Below, piece by piece: positions 18,588 through 28,399 of a stretch of DNA of 64,000 nucleotides (position 1 is the first letter of the stretch; the number at the start of each line of letters is the position of its first letter). The stretch is taken from positions 1-64,000 of the forward strand of contig JAQUOU010000023.1 in NCBI GenBank assembly GCA_028716975.1, given 5' to 3'. Below the pieces are notes generated by a model, which ran no database searches, was not told the DNA's origin, and saw only the letters and a list, made by a program, of their open reading frames with translations. A program made the translations under genes and the position numbers. Source of the DNA: Methylobacter sp. Lineage in GTDB: Bacteria > Pseudomonadota > Gammaproteobacteria > Methylococcales > Methylomonadaceae.

Positions 18588-19790
18588 CTACGTCCATTCT
18601 GCCATGATATCAATTAGTAAAATACGTTCCGCATCCAGTCTGAGCGACAGCGTTTTGCAAAGCAGCTCGGTATTAAAGTCTCTATAGAGTTCAGAAATTA
18701 CAAACCGATAGGAATCCCCGGCTTCTTCGATCGCTAGCAATTGATAAAAATAAGGTCGCCATGACCAGTTAAAACCGACTTTCCTGGATTCCTCGAGCCA
18801 TTTTCCACCGGCAAAATTAAAATTTGATGAAATTTGATCGCCTATGTTATTACATAAGTAAAACCTTAGAACCCCGCTTTTTTCAAAGGGATGAATAGAC
18901 AATTCATTTAAATTGAAGTCCGCTTCCAAGGCCTTCTGTAGTAGTCCAATCAAGCCCTTAACTTTGTCGATATACTGAATTTTATCCCGCTCCTTAATCA
19001 TGGTTTTTTGCAGAAACTTATTTCTTAATAAATTAATCTGTTCTCGATAATGTGTTGCGTCCTTAAATTCAGCTTCGGCTGGTGAAAACAGGTAACCCTG
19101 CATATATTGGGCTCCACAGGTTAATCCAAAAAGAAATTCATCATCAGTTTCCACGCCTTCGCAAACGATACGGCAACCGGCGCGTTTGCCCAGGCGAGTT
19201 AATAGATGCACTATATCGCTTGCAATGCCGCCTTTAGTCGCCTTTTGAAATAATTGCATATCCAGTTTGATGATGTCCGGCAGTATGGCCATAACTCTTT
19301 CCAATTGCGAAAAGCCGGCCCCAAAGTCATCAATGGCTACTTTTAACCCATGGAGCTTGTATATTCTGACCACTTCTATAAGTTTGTCCAGATCGCCTTT
19401 TGATTCAGTTATTTCAATGATAATGCGGCTTCTATCTATGTTAAGCTCATCTATCATTTGTATAGTGGGCAATGCATTAATATCCGAAACATAATCAATC
19501 CATGCGGCTGAGATATTCAGTGTCAAATAACCGCTATAATTTAATTTGCTGAATTGCTGCAATGCCTGTCGTCGAATAAACCGGTCCCATTCAATCAATT
19601 GTTCAGCAGGGATATCCCTGGAAGAAAATAATTCGCCTGCAGAAATAATCTGACCCTTTTCATTATATTGCCGGGCTAATGCTTCATAGCCGATAATATA
19701 GCCGCTGGCAGCGCAAACGATGGGCTGAAAATATGGAAATAGTTTTTTGCCCGGGTTCATATTCGCGTATCTTTGAAGGGATTCTGACAC
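18588..19790 (-). CDS. EAL-domain c-di-GMP phosphodiesterase with C-terminal sensory region
   Basis: The 400-residue protein has an N-terminal EAL domain (about 15-245). The signature residues needed for c-di-GMP hydrolysis are present: YEALAR, LNISA, EITES, the DDFGAG loop, IKLDM and EGVET. This argues for an active phosphodiesterase lowering c-di-GMP. The last 140 residues do not look like GGDEF. Their position and aromatic/beta pattern resemble the PAS-like C-terminal domain of YkuI-type proteins, a tentative comparison. No membrane segment is visible, so it is cytoplasmic. It is a single-gene unit with long intergenic regions on both sides, next to EF-G. Confidence 0.85.
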   Translation of the reverse strand: MSESLQRYANMNPGKKLFPYFQPIVCAASGYIIGYEALARQYNEKGQIISAGELFSSRDIPAEQLIEWDRFIRRQALQQFSKLNYSGYLTLNISAAWIDYVSDINALPTIQMIDELNIDRSRIIIEITESKGDLDKLIEVVRIYKLHGLKVAIDDFGAGFSQLERVMAILPDIIKLDMQLFQKATKGGIASDIVHLLTRLGKRAGCRIVCEGVETDDEFLFGLTCGAQYMQGYLFSPAEAEFKDATHYREQINLLRNKFLQKTMIKERDKIQYIDKVKGLIGLLQKALEADFNLNELSIHPFEKSGVLRFYLCNNIGDQISSNFNFAGGKWLEESRKVGFNWSWRPYFYQLLAIEEAGDSYRFVISELYRDFNTELLCKTLSLRLDAERILLIDIMAEWT

Positions 19791-20153
19791 TCATGCAATA
19801 TTTTTGCCATTTCCTTCGCTTGCATCATTGCGACTCTCTGCTTATTTTTTTAAATAGGGTGTAGACTATTTTTTGTACAGAATAAACAGTTTATTTAAAG
19901 AGCTCTCTCCCCCTGAATTAACTACAGGCATCAAGTCAAATTTGCGAATTGCACCAAGTTGGCTAATTTTCGCCTTATTATGAAGCTGAGTATCTTGTTG
20001 GTTATCGGAGTTAGGAATTTTAAGCGCGGCGCAACCGGATTCTATGGCTGAGTTTGTATATTAAACGCAGACAAAAGCATCCCTATCAGCCTGGAAAAGA
20101 AATATTTCCCGACTGACCGTCAGTTTGAGTGATATTTTGAAACAAATGGAGCA

Positions 20154-20181
20154 GCCCCAGGCAGAGGGTTCTGCCCGGGGC
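20154..20181 (-). terminator. Probable terminator of the EF-G gene
   Basis: Read on the minus strand, GCCCCGGGCAGA pairs with TCTGCCTGGGGC around a 4-base loop, with one G-T pair. The hairpin starts 12 bases after the fusA-like stop codon. The following sequence is T-containing but not a clean U-tract. The remaining gap to 19790 shows no gene. Confidence 0.6.
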
Positions 20182-20192
20182 GCATTCGGAAA

Positions 20193-22277
20193 TTACTTCT
20201 TTTTGTTGCGTTCCGTCACTTCCTTGATGACTTCTTCCGCTACGTTTTTCGGGCACGGCAAATAGTGCGAAAACTCCATGGAGAACTGGCCGCGACCTGA
20301 TGTCATCGTGCGCAGATCGCCAATGTAACCGAACATTTCGCTCAAGGGAACATCGGATTTAACACGAACGCCTGTTACACCTGGATCTTGTGACTTAATC
20401 ATGCCGCGACGCCTGTTAAGGTCACCGATAACATCACCTACATGCGCTTCCGGTGTAAAGGTATCAACTTTCATGATCGGCTCGATCAATTGCGGGCCTG
20501 CTTTTGGAATCGTCTGACGGAAAGCCGCTTTTGCAGCAATTTCAAAAGCAATCGCAGATGAGTCAACCGCGTGGAAAGCACCGTCTGTCAGAATGACTTT
20601 AAAGTCCAGACACGGAAAACCAGCCAATACGCCTTTATCCAGCATGCTTTTAAAGCCTTTTTCTACCGCCGGCCAGTATTCTCTTGGCACATTACCGCCG
20701 GTTACAGCCGATTCAAAGGCAAAGCCGCTGCCGGGTTCACCGGGTTCAATGATATAGTTGATTTTACCGTATTGACCTGAACCGCCTGATTGTTTCTTAT
20801 GGGTGTATTCGTCTTCAACTCTTTTGGTGATGGTTTCACGGTAGGCAACCTGTGGTTTGCCGACGATAACATCAACACCATGCGTACGCCTGAGAATATC
20901 AACTTTAATGTCAAGATGCAGTTCGCCCATGCCTTTAAGAATGGTTTCGCCGCTGTCTTCATCGGTTTCAACATGGAAAGAAGGATCTTCCTGGATCATT
21001 TTACCCAGCGCGATGCCCATTTTTTCTGACGCGCCTTTATCTTTAGGCGTGATAGCCAATGAGATAACAGGATCAGGAAATACCATAGGTTCGAGAGTTG
21101 CAGGGAATTTTGGATCGCACAAGGTGTGGCCGGTCTGTACATTCTTCATACCGAGAACTGCAACGATATCACCCGCTTGCGCAGAATCCAGTTCATTACG
21201 GGCATCGGCGTGCATTTCCACGATACGGCCGATACGCTCCGTTTTTCCTGTGAACGTATTGAGCACGGAGGTGCCTTTTTCCAGTTTACCGGAGTAAATA
21301 CGCAAGAATGTTAAAGCGCCAAAGCGGTCATCCATAATTTTAAAGGCCAGTGCGCGCAGCGGCTTGTCGGCATCGACAATAGCGAACTTACCGGTCGGGT
21401 TGCCTTCCAGGTCAACTTCAGGCTGCGGCTTAACTTCTGTTGGAGAAGGCAGGTAATCGACAACGCCGTCAAGCACTAATTGCACACCCTTGTTTTTGAA
21501 AGAGGAGCCACAGTAAGTCGGGAAGAAATCCAGATTAATCGTACCTTTGCGTATACAGCGCTTGATAGTATCAATATCAGGTTCTTCGCCTTCAAGGTAT
21601 TTTTCCATGACATCATCAAATTGATCGGCAACATCATCAATTATTTTTTCGCGCCATTTTTCCACATCCGCTGCCATATGGGCAGGCACGTCTTCTATTT
21701 TATAATTCATCGGATCGCCGGAATCATCCCATATCCAGGCTTTGCGGGTAAGCAAGTCAACGACCCCTGAGAATTGGTCTTCAGTGCCGATAGGTAATGT
21801 CATCACCAGCGGTTTAGCCCCCAGCACATCTTCAACCTGTTTCACGACGCGATAAAAATCGGCGCCGATACGATCCAGCTTATTAATATAGATAACCCTG
21901 GCAACTTCAGAATCGTTGGCATAACGCCAGTTGGTTTCTGATTGAGGCTCAACACCGCCTGAGCCGCAGAAAACGCCGATGCCGCCATCAAGCACTTTAA
22001 GCGAACGATAAACTTCAATAGTAAAATCAACGTGCCCGGGAGTATCAATAATATTAAAACGGTAATCTTTCCAGAAACAGGTAGTCGCAGCCGATTGGAT
22101 AGTAATGCCGCGCTCCTGCTCCTGTTCCATGAAATCCGTCGTTGCAGCCCCGTCATGTACTTCGCCGATTTTATGAATTTTACCGGTAAGCTTTAATATG
22201 CGCTCGGTAGTTGTGGTTTTACCGGCGTCAACGTGGGCGAATATACCGATGTTTCTGTAATGGGATAAATCTGTCAT
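20193..22277 (-). CDS. fusA2: Elongation factor G (probable second paralogue)
   Basis: The 694-residue translational GTPase has all EF-G domains. The P-loop is AHVDAGKTT (14-22), and the switch and G3/G4 elements are [20 protein letters not shown] and NKLDR. The ribosome-binding C-terminal domains include [14 protein letters not shown] catalyses ribosomal translocation and, with RRF, recycling. It is not next to rpsL, rpsG or tuf, and its opening [20 protein letters not shown] resembles gammaproteobacterial EF-G2 proteins. The paralogue label is inference from context and sequence flavour. It could be the only EF-G of the strain. A 387-base leader region precedes it. Confidence 0.88.
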   Translation of the reverse strand: MTDLSHYRNIGIFAHVDAGKTTTTERILKLTGKIHKIGEVHDGAATTDFMEQEQERGITIQSAATTCFWKDYRFNIIDTPGHVDFTIEVYRSLKVLDGGIGVFCGSGGVEPQSETNWRYANDSEVARVIYINKLDRIGADFYRVVKQVEDVLGAKPLVMTLPIGTEDQFSGVVDLLTRKAWIWDDSGDPMNYKIEDVPAHMAADVEKWREKIIDDVADQFDDVMEKYLEGEEPDIDTIKRCIRKGTINLDFFPTYCGSSFKNKGVQLVLDGVVDYLPSPTEVKPQPEVDLEGNPTGKFAIVDADKPLRALAFKIMDDRFGALTFLRIYSGKLEKGTSVLNTFTGKTERIGRIVEMHADARNELDSAQAGDIVAVLGMKNVQTGHTLCDPKFPATLEPMVFPDPVISLAITPKDKGASEKMGIALGKMIQEDPSFHVETDEDSGETILKGMGELHLDIKVDILRRTHGVDVIVGKPQVAYRETITKRVEDEYTHKKQSGGSGQYGKINYIIEPGEPGSGFAFESAVTGGNVPREYWPAVEKGFKSMLDKGVLAGFPCLDFKVILTDGAFHAVDSSAIAFEIAAKAAFRQTIPKAGPQLIEPIMKVDTFTPEAHVGDVIGDLNRRRGMIKSQDPGVTGVRVKSDVPLSEMFGYIGDLRTMTSGRGQFSMEFSHYLPCPKNVAEEVIKEVTERNKKK

Positions 22278-22664
22278 GTTTGTACTCTGAAGTTAGGCAT
22301 AAAAAACTTTTCTGGTAACCATTCTTGAAAAAACTCAGGCATGGTTCGCGCCGGGGTGTATGGGCCACATACAACTAGCCGCAGTCACACATCTAAGACC
22401 GCAGTAGCTGATAAGCCATCGGTTTGAATGAAATACGTCGGATAGGCAGGTAACTCAAAGCCAAGCGAGCTAAAGTACGTTTAAAATACCTTGGTTTCTC
22501 ACTTGTCCGGCTTTTAACCCCCTATTTTACCTCATAAACTATTAAGAAATACAGGAAACTTGATTAATTTCTATTGCAATAACAATAAAAATGCTGAATT
22601 TAAATAAGAGAAAACTTTAGAAATCGCTATTCTGCACTTTGCAAAGAATATAAGGCGCAATGCT
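22278..22664. other. Intergenic leader between the Hsp70 and EF-G genes
   Basis: No gene is supported in these 387 bases. Both flanking genes run on the minus strand, so the region should hold the EF-G promoter and 5' UTR plus the end of the Hsp70 transcript. No clear U-tract terminator or known riboswitch was recognised. Confidence 0.4.
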
Positions 22665-25418
22665 TTATGATTTCCTGATCAGCTTTAACCCGGGCGGCAA
22701 TGCCTCTCCAAACACCTGTTTTTCCTCTTTTTCATCCAGCTCTTTAACATGCTCAACCATGTCTATCCAGGATGACGGCGCTTTATTCAGTTTAAGTTTT
22801 TCGATGACTTGCCTGCGCATTTTTTCATCAATATCCCGCGCCCGGTCTCCGCTCATACGCGATATGAGCGTCGCGGCAAATCCGGCCTGGGGGATTTTCT
22901 TCCAATCTTCAAGCAGAATCTGCCGCATCCATTTATCTACAATATGGGCAGGAATAACATTGTGGCTGCTGCCGTGGAATGGCATGCGCGCGCCGATACG
23001 ACCGACCGCCCACCAGGTTTGATCGGGTTCGCTGGCTTTTTGCAGGCGTTTTAACAACCATTCTCCCAGTTGTATTTTCTTATTGACCGGTAACCGTTCC
23101 AGGACTGCCGCAAGACGAACCATATCATCGTAGCCGCGATTTTTGATTTGTTTGGCCATACCGGCCTGTCGTGCTGACGCAGGGTTAATATATTTGGCGA
23201 TATCAGCAAAAATTTGCTCCTGCGCCTGCCCATTCAATCCGCCGGCAATGCGCCGCCACAGCGTCCACCATTCAGTCCAGTTCTGGGTTTCATTAACAAA
23301 CTGTATGCCTTGCGGATAGGTTTTCCAAAGCTGTTCAACACGCCAGTCATCCAATGGGCAGCCAAAACCGGGCCGCAGGCAAAAACCGGCCAGACTCAGC
23401 CAGACTCTTTCGTGCGCATCGGAACGGCGGCGGTATTTCAATCCCTCTAACAGGACGGCGAACAGGGCTCTTAGTAAAGGCGTTTCCCATTCATTGCGCG
23501 AATAACCCAGTTGTTTTTCGAGATCGGCACGCAGGTTTTTTACCGCTTTAGGATCAATTTGCCTGGATTTTGAGCCAAAAACAGCCTGTATTTTTTCAAC
23601 GACTGCCGGAAATTGAACCGGTAATCCCGCCTCCGCTTGTACGGCTCCTTTCTTCCTGATCTGGAATTCAACATCCCAGCGTTGATGACTATCCTCGACA
23701 GCGACACATTGAATTTTAAGCGTGCCTACTTCAGTCTGGGTAACCGCCAACTGGACTATGGCTTCCGTATTCGACTTGTTTTCATCGCCTTCAAAGGCGA
23801 CAGCCAGAGGCGGCAAAGAATGAAACAGATCGGTAATATCTGTGATATCGCCCGGTTTGAACTCGTTATCACCGGACATGGAAACCAGGTGAAACCGTAC
23901 CGGCGTGCCTAAGCGTAAAGCAAAATGCCGATCCTTCAGGATGACCTCATCACCTTCTTCACTACCTTTTGGCAGGATACAGATGCCTTGCTGCTGACTT
24001 GAGTTATCCGTATCAACCAGCAAAAAATAACTGCGTGCAGCGCCGCCGCCGATTTTGATTTTCTTATCGCGCCGGGCTAGGGCATAACTCACCGCGCCCA
24101 AAGCTACGGAAAGCTCCGGGTATTTATTTTCAAGCAAGGCAGGCGCTTTAGAACGCCAGGAACTAATCAAGTCTACGACTCTTTGAGTAATAGGCTGGCT
24201 TCGGAACACGCCGCCGTTCAGCAAAACGGCATCGGGTACTTTGCCTCCTTGTTTTAAAGCTTCGCGGCAAGAATCTTCATGTAGCTTTAAAAATGCGGCT
24301 ATGTGCTTGCTGACTGCCGGTTCAGCCGCATAGGGCAAACCAAACTCAACCACGCCGCTGCGCTTTCGGTCGGGTAAATCATCAGCACCGGACAGGGGGA
24401 AAAAGCCATCCAGCGCAATGGCCCTGACTTCTTCCCTGGTCAGGGATACAGAACGGGAGCCGCCGATAAGCCGGGCGCCGCCGCCCAGTAAAGTGACATT
24501 CATATGTTCCGGCGCATCTTCAGCGAGCAAGCGTTCTTTAGCAAGCCGGCATTGTTCAATCAGTTGCGATAAATCAGCGGCCGACAAGCGTTTTTCATCC
24601 TGCGTCAGACGGTTTTCCGCCAAATGAGCAAGCGCCAGATCAATATTGTCTCCGCCCAGCATTAAATGATCGCCAACAGCGATGCGGGTTAGCTTGGGCT
24701 CCGGCTCGCCATGCTCAATCTTGATCAGAGTCAAATCCGTCGTGCCGCCGCCGACATCGCACACCAGCAATAAATGGACATTAGCCATTGCCTGTTTAAT
24801 ATTTCCTGTATTACGTCTTAGCCAGTCATAACAAACCGCCTGGGGCTCTTCCAACAGCCGGATATGATTGAGTCCGGCGATTTGCGCCGCCTCCAGGGTC
24901 AGTGACCGCGCCGCCTCATCAAATGAAGCAGGAACAGTAATAACAATATCCTGCTTTTCCAAAGGCGCGTCAGGAAATTTATGCCTCCAGACTGTGCGAA
25001 TATGGGCCAGGTAACTGGCGCTGGCATGAATGGGTGAAACCTTGCTGACCTCCTCGCTGCTGCCCCAGGGTAGAATTTCAGCGCTATGATCAACCGAAGG
25101 ATGAGATAGCCAGCTTTTGGCGCTGGTGACAAACCTTCCTTTGGTTTTTGCGCCTAACAAGCGGGCAGCTTCACCTATGACGGCGTCTTCGCCCGCTGGC
25201 GAAAAACTGACATCCGCTTCTGACAATTCGCCTTCGGCAGGATGGTAGCGTACCGATGGCAGCAAATTCCTGGCAGCTACTTGTCCCGGGGCAATGAGCT
25301 GCTCGATCTGAAAAATCCGTATGTCCGGATTGGCCTTATCGGCTTTGGCAAAAGCTACAACCGTATGTGTTGTGCCTAAGTCGATGCCGACTAAAAATTG
25401 AGGAGATTGAATGTGCAT
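22665..25418 (-). CDS. Large Hsp70-family protein (DUF3731 type)
   Basis: The 917-residue protein has a DnaK-like actin-fold ATPase domain. VGIDLGTTHTVVAF (11-24) is the phosphate-1 loop, VCDVGGGTTDLTLI the phosphate-2 loop, and LLNGGVFRS the adenosine-side motif. Beyond about residue 520 it departs from DnaK. Instead of the usual substrate-binding domain and lid it carries a long C-terminal region like the proteobacterial Hsp70 proteins annotated with DUF3731. A chaperone-like ATPase role is inferred. Clients and co-chaperones are unknown. No dnaJ or grpE gene is adjacent. The gene looks intact. Confidence 0.82.
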   Translation of the reverse strand: MHIQSPQFLVGIDLGTTHTVVAFAKADKANPDIRIFQIEQLIAPGQVAARNLLPSVRYHPAEGELSEADVSFSPAGEDAVIGEAARLLGAKTKGRFVTSAKSWLSHPSVDHSAEILPWGSSEEVSKVSPIHASASYLAHIRTVWRHKFPDAPLEKQDIVITVPASFDEAARSLTLEAAQIAGLNHIRLLEEPQAVCYDWLRRNTGNIKQAMANVHLLLVCDVGGGTTDLTLIKIEHGEPEPKLTRIAVGDHLMLGGDNIDLALAHLAENRLTQDEKRLSAADLSQLIEQCRLAKERLLAEDAPEHMNVTLLGGGARLIGGSRSVSLTREEVRAIALDGFFPLSGADDLPDRKRSGVVEFGLPYAAEPAVSKHIAAFLKLHEDSCREALKQGGKVPDAVLLNGGVFRSQPITQRVVDLISSWRSKAPALLENKYPELSVALGAVSYALARRDKKIKIGGGAARSYFLLVDTDNSSQQQGICILPKGSEEGDEVILKDRHFALRLGTPVRFHLVSMSGDNEFKPGDITDITDLFHSLPPLAVAFEGDENKSNTEAIVQLAVTQTEVGTLKIQCVAVEDSHQRWDVEFQIRKKGAVQAEAGLPVQFPAVVEKIQAVFGSKSRQIDPKAVKNLRADLEKQLGYSRNEWETPLLRALFAVLLEGLKYRRRSDAHERVWLSLAGFCLRPGFGCPLDDWRVEQLWKTYPQGIQFVNETQNWTEWWTLWRRIAGGLNGQAQEQIFADIAKYINPASARQAGMAKQIKNRGYDDMVRLAAVLERLPVNKKIQLGEWLLKRLQKASEPDQTWWAVGRIGARMPFHGSSHNVIPAHIVDKWMRQILLEDWKKIPQAGFAATLISRMSGDRARDIDEKMRRQVIEKLKLNKAPSSWIDMVEHVKELDEKEEKQVFGEALPPGLKLIRKS

Positions 25419-25586
25419 GAAAGTAATGTATTCTCTGCTTAATTTATTGGGCCAGGAAAGCGGTGAGCACCTGCCGCATTTTGAAAACCAGCCGGTTTAA
25501 ACTGAAATTCCTACCGGGGAATGATATTTTTCACCCTCTGCCTGACCCTCAATGAGAGAGCGATCTGACAATAGCATATCCATAAT

Positions 25587-25752
25587 CCTAAAAACCGCAG
25601 TTGAGTACTCCAAAATCTCGTTAGCCCTGAGCCTGTCGAGGGGTGAACGAGATTTTGGAATACTCAACCAATGGGTGAGCGTGTGAAAGCCGTTCGTGCT
25701 GAGCTTGTCGAAGCATGAACGGCTTTCACACGTTCCAACTGCGGTTTTTAGG
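25587..25752. repeat. MITE-like element, copy 1
   Basis: A 166-bp element is bounded by perfect 17-bp terminal inverted repeats (CCTAAAAACCGCAGTTG at the left, its complement at the right). Inside are two further palindromes, one centred near 25644 and one near 25711. The second has the arms CGTTCGTGCTGAGC and GCATGAACG. A shorter copy with the same termini and the internal AATGGGTG lies at 44405-44509. No transposase is encoded, so it is non-autonomous. The open frame across it is a by-product of the palindrome. Confidence 0.75.
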
Positions 25753-25841
25753 TTAATCATAACTCGACCCTGATCAAGTTACCTGCACCTAATCCTGATT
25801 TGCGCAAGGTAGATGAGCCATGCTTAACAGCCAAGTAAAAA

Positions 25842-26483
25842 TTAACGTATCTCCTTCATTATTTTTTGAATTTTACTCAGCACTTGCTGTTGTTGCTCTG
25901 TTGAAAGTTTACCAAAGGCTTGCTCAAAATCGGCCAGACTATAGGCTGCCTCTCCCGTAGCATTATCTGACAGCCCAATACCGCAATCGGCATATACCCG
26001 TTTAATCGGCGTTGCAGCATTTATCAGTGGGATTGAGCCGGATAATACCCTTCCAATCAGGGTATTAATGCGAATAAAAATGGCTTGTCCTCCCAACATA
26101 TCATCGGCTATGCGTTTGGCATATTCTTCTGAATAGGCACTGCGCTTGGAATCCTTGAAAGTTCTCATTTGAATCGTAACAGCGGGGTTTTTATCGATCT
26201 GATATTCCAGATTAAATGTTCGGTCTTGCGAGGTGATTAAACTGTCAGTATCAATGACAGCTTGTAATTTGTTTTCCTTACAAACGATTTCCAGCCGGAT
26301 CTCGTCATAAAGATCGCGGCGCGGAAGAGGCGATCTGGCAAAGCTGTAGGCCGCATTGGTTGATCTGTCCCTGTCCTGATTATAGCTCCAGTCTTCATCT
26401 GCCGGCACGTTAATGGAGTAGAAAATCAGGAGCGCTAAAAGGATTCGTTGAGTGATTTTGCTGAAAAAACGGCTGCATTTCAT
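25842..26483 (-). CDS. Secreted protein of unknown function
   Basis: I do not recognise this family. Starting at the ATG at 26483, which has AGGA seven bases upstream, the product is 213 residues. It opens with a signal peptide (MKCSRFFSKITQRILLALLIFY, cleavage likely near VPADE), so export to the periplasm is expected. The mature part is rich in charged residues and beta-prone segments, with a single Cys pair candidate (KENK-preceding Cys and ADCG). It ends in a glutamine-rich helix. A longer frame extends upstream, but that extension has no ribosome site and would bury the signal peptide. It is monocistronic, downstream of the MITE. Confidence 0.6.
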   Translation of the reverse strand: MKCSRFFSKITQRILLALLIFYSINVPADEDWSYNQDRDRSTNAAYSFARSPLPRRDLYDEIRLEIVCKENKLQAVIDTDSLITSQDRTFNLEYQIDKNPAVTIQMRTFKDSKRSAYSEEYAKRIADDMLGGQAIFIRINTLIGRVLSGSIPLINAATPIKRVYADCGIGLSDNATGEAAYSLADFEQAFGKLSTEQQQQVLSKIQKIMKEIR

Positions 26484-26716
26484 CTTGAAGTCCTGGAAAA
26501 TTTGAATGGTTGTCAAGTAGATCGGGAACGAATTTGGATGCGCACAGTGCATAGCAAACTCTTCTTTCAGCAGAAGCCAAGATGGCATAAAAACAGGATT
26601 TTAATGAAAAAATAGTGTGATAATTATTCGTCATGCCCATAACCTGCCCCATATATGAAAGGAAGCAGGCTATGGAATGGGTATCCTACTTATTGCCTAA
26701 AGCTTATTCCTTACTA

Positions 26717-27100
26717 TTATTCAGCGACTTTCACCAGCCAGCCGCCGCTGCCCTTACATTTACTATGACCGTCGGCGGTAATATTGATTCTGGCATAGTC
26801 CCCTTTTAGTTTATTGGGCAACTTTCCGCTTACCTGAAAACCCTGAGCCTTAGGAGTGACTTTAACATCTACGGGCTGGTCTTTTACCGTAACCTTAATG
26901 CTATCGGGATTAGTATTGGAGGAGGCCGTAAAAGAAAAAGCCGATTGCGCCGCCACCTCTGCTTTATCAGCCGGGACAAACTCGGTAAATCGTGGTTTGG
27001 TACAGGCTTTTTGGCTGCTACTGCTGCTTCCGCCATATGCCCAAACGTTGCTGCTGACAATCGTCAAAACAAGTATCCAGAATAGTTTATATGATTTCAT
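26717..27100 (-). CDS. Small secreted protein with an Ig-like fold candidate
   Basis: The 127-residue product has a clear signal peptide (MKSYKLFWILVLTIVSSNVWA) and a serine-rich linker (YGGSSSSSQ). A roughly 95-residue beta-rich domain follows, with alternating hydrophobics (FSFTASSNTNPDSIKVTVKD). Two cysteines (CTKPRF and KCKG) could form a disulphide. The pattern resembles bacterial Ig-like or CopC-like domains, but no ligand motif is seen. Function unknown. It faces the upstream end of the cas locus across about 500 bases. Confidence 0.6.
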   Translation of the reverse strand: MKSYKLFWILVLTIVSSNVWAYGGSSSSSQKACTKPRFTEFVPADKAEVAAQSAFSFTASSNTNPDSIKVTVKDQPVDVKVTPKAQGFQVSGKLPNKLKGDYARINITADGHSKCKGSGGWLVKVAE

Positions 27101-27612
27101 CGTTAAGCCTCTCGTGTGGTTATTTTTTATGAATACAGGTTCGGTAAAAATCCATCCATGCCCGAATCATTGTCCAGCTACTCCGGCTGTTGTGCTGCCT
27201 TGCCAAGTTCTGACATGAATTTTTAGTAGTAATTCGCTTAAAAAAACACTATTTAATTGCCCCCCCTTTAAACTATTTAAAGATTAGCAATTAAAAATCA
27301 CCTGCCGACACCCCAATCTACTGTCCACACTAATTTACTCAGGTCGAGCTTATCTGAAGCCTATGAGGACATCGAAGCATAGTCCTATTTCCTCTGCCAT
27401 CCCAAGATTTTTCTATCATACCGCGAAAAATCCCGGTCGTTAAAAAGCGTAGTGAGTGATTATTCTTAATAATGCCTGTTAGCTAACCGGAATAATTTTT
27501 TTACCACGCTATATTAATAAAGAACGGATTAACACACTCGACACTTAAAATTTTTATGCCCTTTGGTTTTATCAAAAGCTTGGCACTCATCAAACCTTCT
27601 GACCGAGAACGT
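27101..27612. other. Intergenic region upstream of the cas locus
   Basis: No gene is supported. The stretch must hold the promoter of the small secreted protein (minus strand) and probably that of the cas operon (plus strand). It contains a run of eight C residues near 27261 and a decayed fragment resembling the dispersed GTCGAGCTT-type repeat around 27342-27380. Confidence 0.35.
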
Positions 27613-27708
27613 ATGACAACCTATTTTGCCCATAGTGAAAACGATCATAATAACTGGCATTTGCTAAAGCTGCATCTGGCTTCAGTTGCAAGATTGGCTG
27701 GTGAATAA
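27613..27708 (+). pseudogene. Relic of a cas3 5' end
   Basis: A 31-codon frame reads MTTYFAHSENDHNNWHLL and continues to LASVARLAGE, then stops. This matches the typical N-terminus of a type I Cas3 HD-nuclease domain (xYFAHS..D...WHxLxxHLxxVAxLAxEFA). The rest of that cas3 is missing. It sits 55 bases before cas5, which is where cas3 lies in canonical type I-C loci. A different, complete cas3 is present further down at 31450. I read this as the left scar of a replacement of the interference module. The match is from family knowledge, not alignment. Confidence 0.6.
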
Positions 27709-27763
27709 TACCCATAAACTCTTTTTAAAGGTACGGATTAAAACATTATTGGAGCCTTTTAAA

Positions 27764-28399
27764 ATGTACTCAATTGAACTCGAAATTTCCGCACCTACAG
27801 CCATGTGGGCTCGACCTGACACTGGAGATTCACCAGTGAGTTACGCCGCACCGACTTATGCCGCAGCAAAAGGAATTCTTGAGTCTATTCTTTGGCTGCA
27901 ATCTGTGAATGTTGCTCCAGTGAGAGTAGAAATTTGCCGGCCTTTGGTTTTTCAAAATTACACCACCAACTATGGCGGCCCCTTACGAAAGTCAAAATCC
28001 ATAAACAAAGGCGCGGGTTATCAGCTACTCGTAACCGTATTAACCGACGTATGCTATCGAATCTATGCCGATTTATACCCACAGAACCATGGTCAATTTT
28101 CTAATAAAGCCTTGGCGCAATTACAGCGATCAACCAATTCAACCCATGCCTATAAAGACATGTTTAATCGACGATTAAAGCGGGGGCAGTGCTTTTCCAT
28201 GCCCTGTATGGGCTGGAAAGAGTTTGTGCCGGATTATGTGGGTGTTTTGAGGGAAGAAAACGGCCCGTGTGCCGATATTAATCTGGAGTTGCCCAGCATG
28301 TTGCATCAGACCTTTTCTAAAGGCTTGCACAGCGAATACAGCCCGACTTATCGGCAAAACGTCAAAATAGTGAAGGGAGTGCTGAATTATGTTGAATGA
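27764..28399 (+). CDS. cas5c: CRISPR-associated Cas5 (I-C type, Cas5d/Cas5c)
   Basis: The 211-residue RAMP protein opens MYSIELEISAPTAMWARP. It contains SYAAPTYAAAKGILESILW and the I-C hallmark AYKDMFNRRLKRGQCFSMP, followed by GWKEF. In I-C systems Cas5 replaces Cas6 and cuts pre-crRNA at the repeat stem base, then caps the crRNA 5' handle in Cascade. The start at 27764 is chosen because GGAG lies nine bases upstream and the homology begins there. A longer frame from 27686 lacks support. It overlaps cas8 by 11 bases. The sequence appears divergent from commonly seen I-C Cas5 proteins. Confidence 0.85.
   Translation: MYSIELEISAPTAMWARPDTGDSPVSYAAPTYAAAKGILESILWLQSVNVAPVRVEICRPLVFQNYTTNYGGPLRKSKSINKGAGYQLLVTVLTDVCYRIYADLYPQNHGQFSNKALAQLQRSTNSTHAYKDMFNRRLKRGQCFSMPCMGWKEFVPDYVGVLREENGPCADINLELPSMLHQTFSKGLHSEYSPTYRQNVKIVKGVLNYVE

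Noticed and set aside
20571-21770. Several plus-strand frames opposite EF-G
   Set aside because: Antisense shadows of a conserved gene with biased codon use. No ribosome sites or recognisable domains.
25497-25760. An 87-codon minus-strand frame across the MITE-like element
   Set aside because: It is generated by the palindromes of the repeat, has no ribosome site and no protein-like composition.
27686-27763. N-terminal extension of Cas5
   Set aside because: Cas5 homology and the ribosome site both point to the ATG at 27764. The extension overlaps the end of the cas3 relic.
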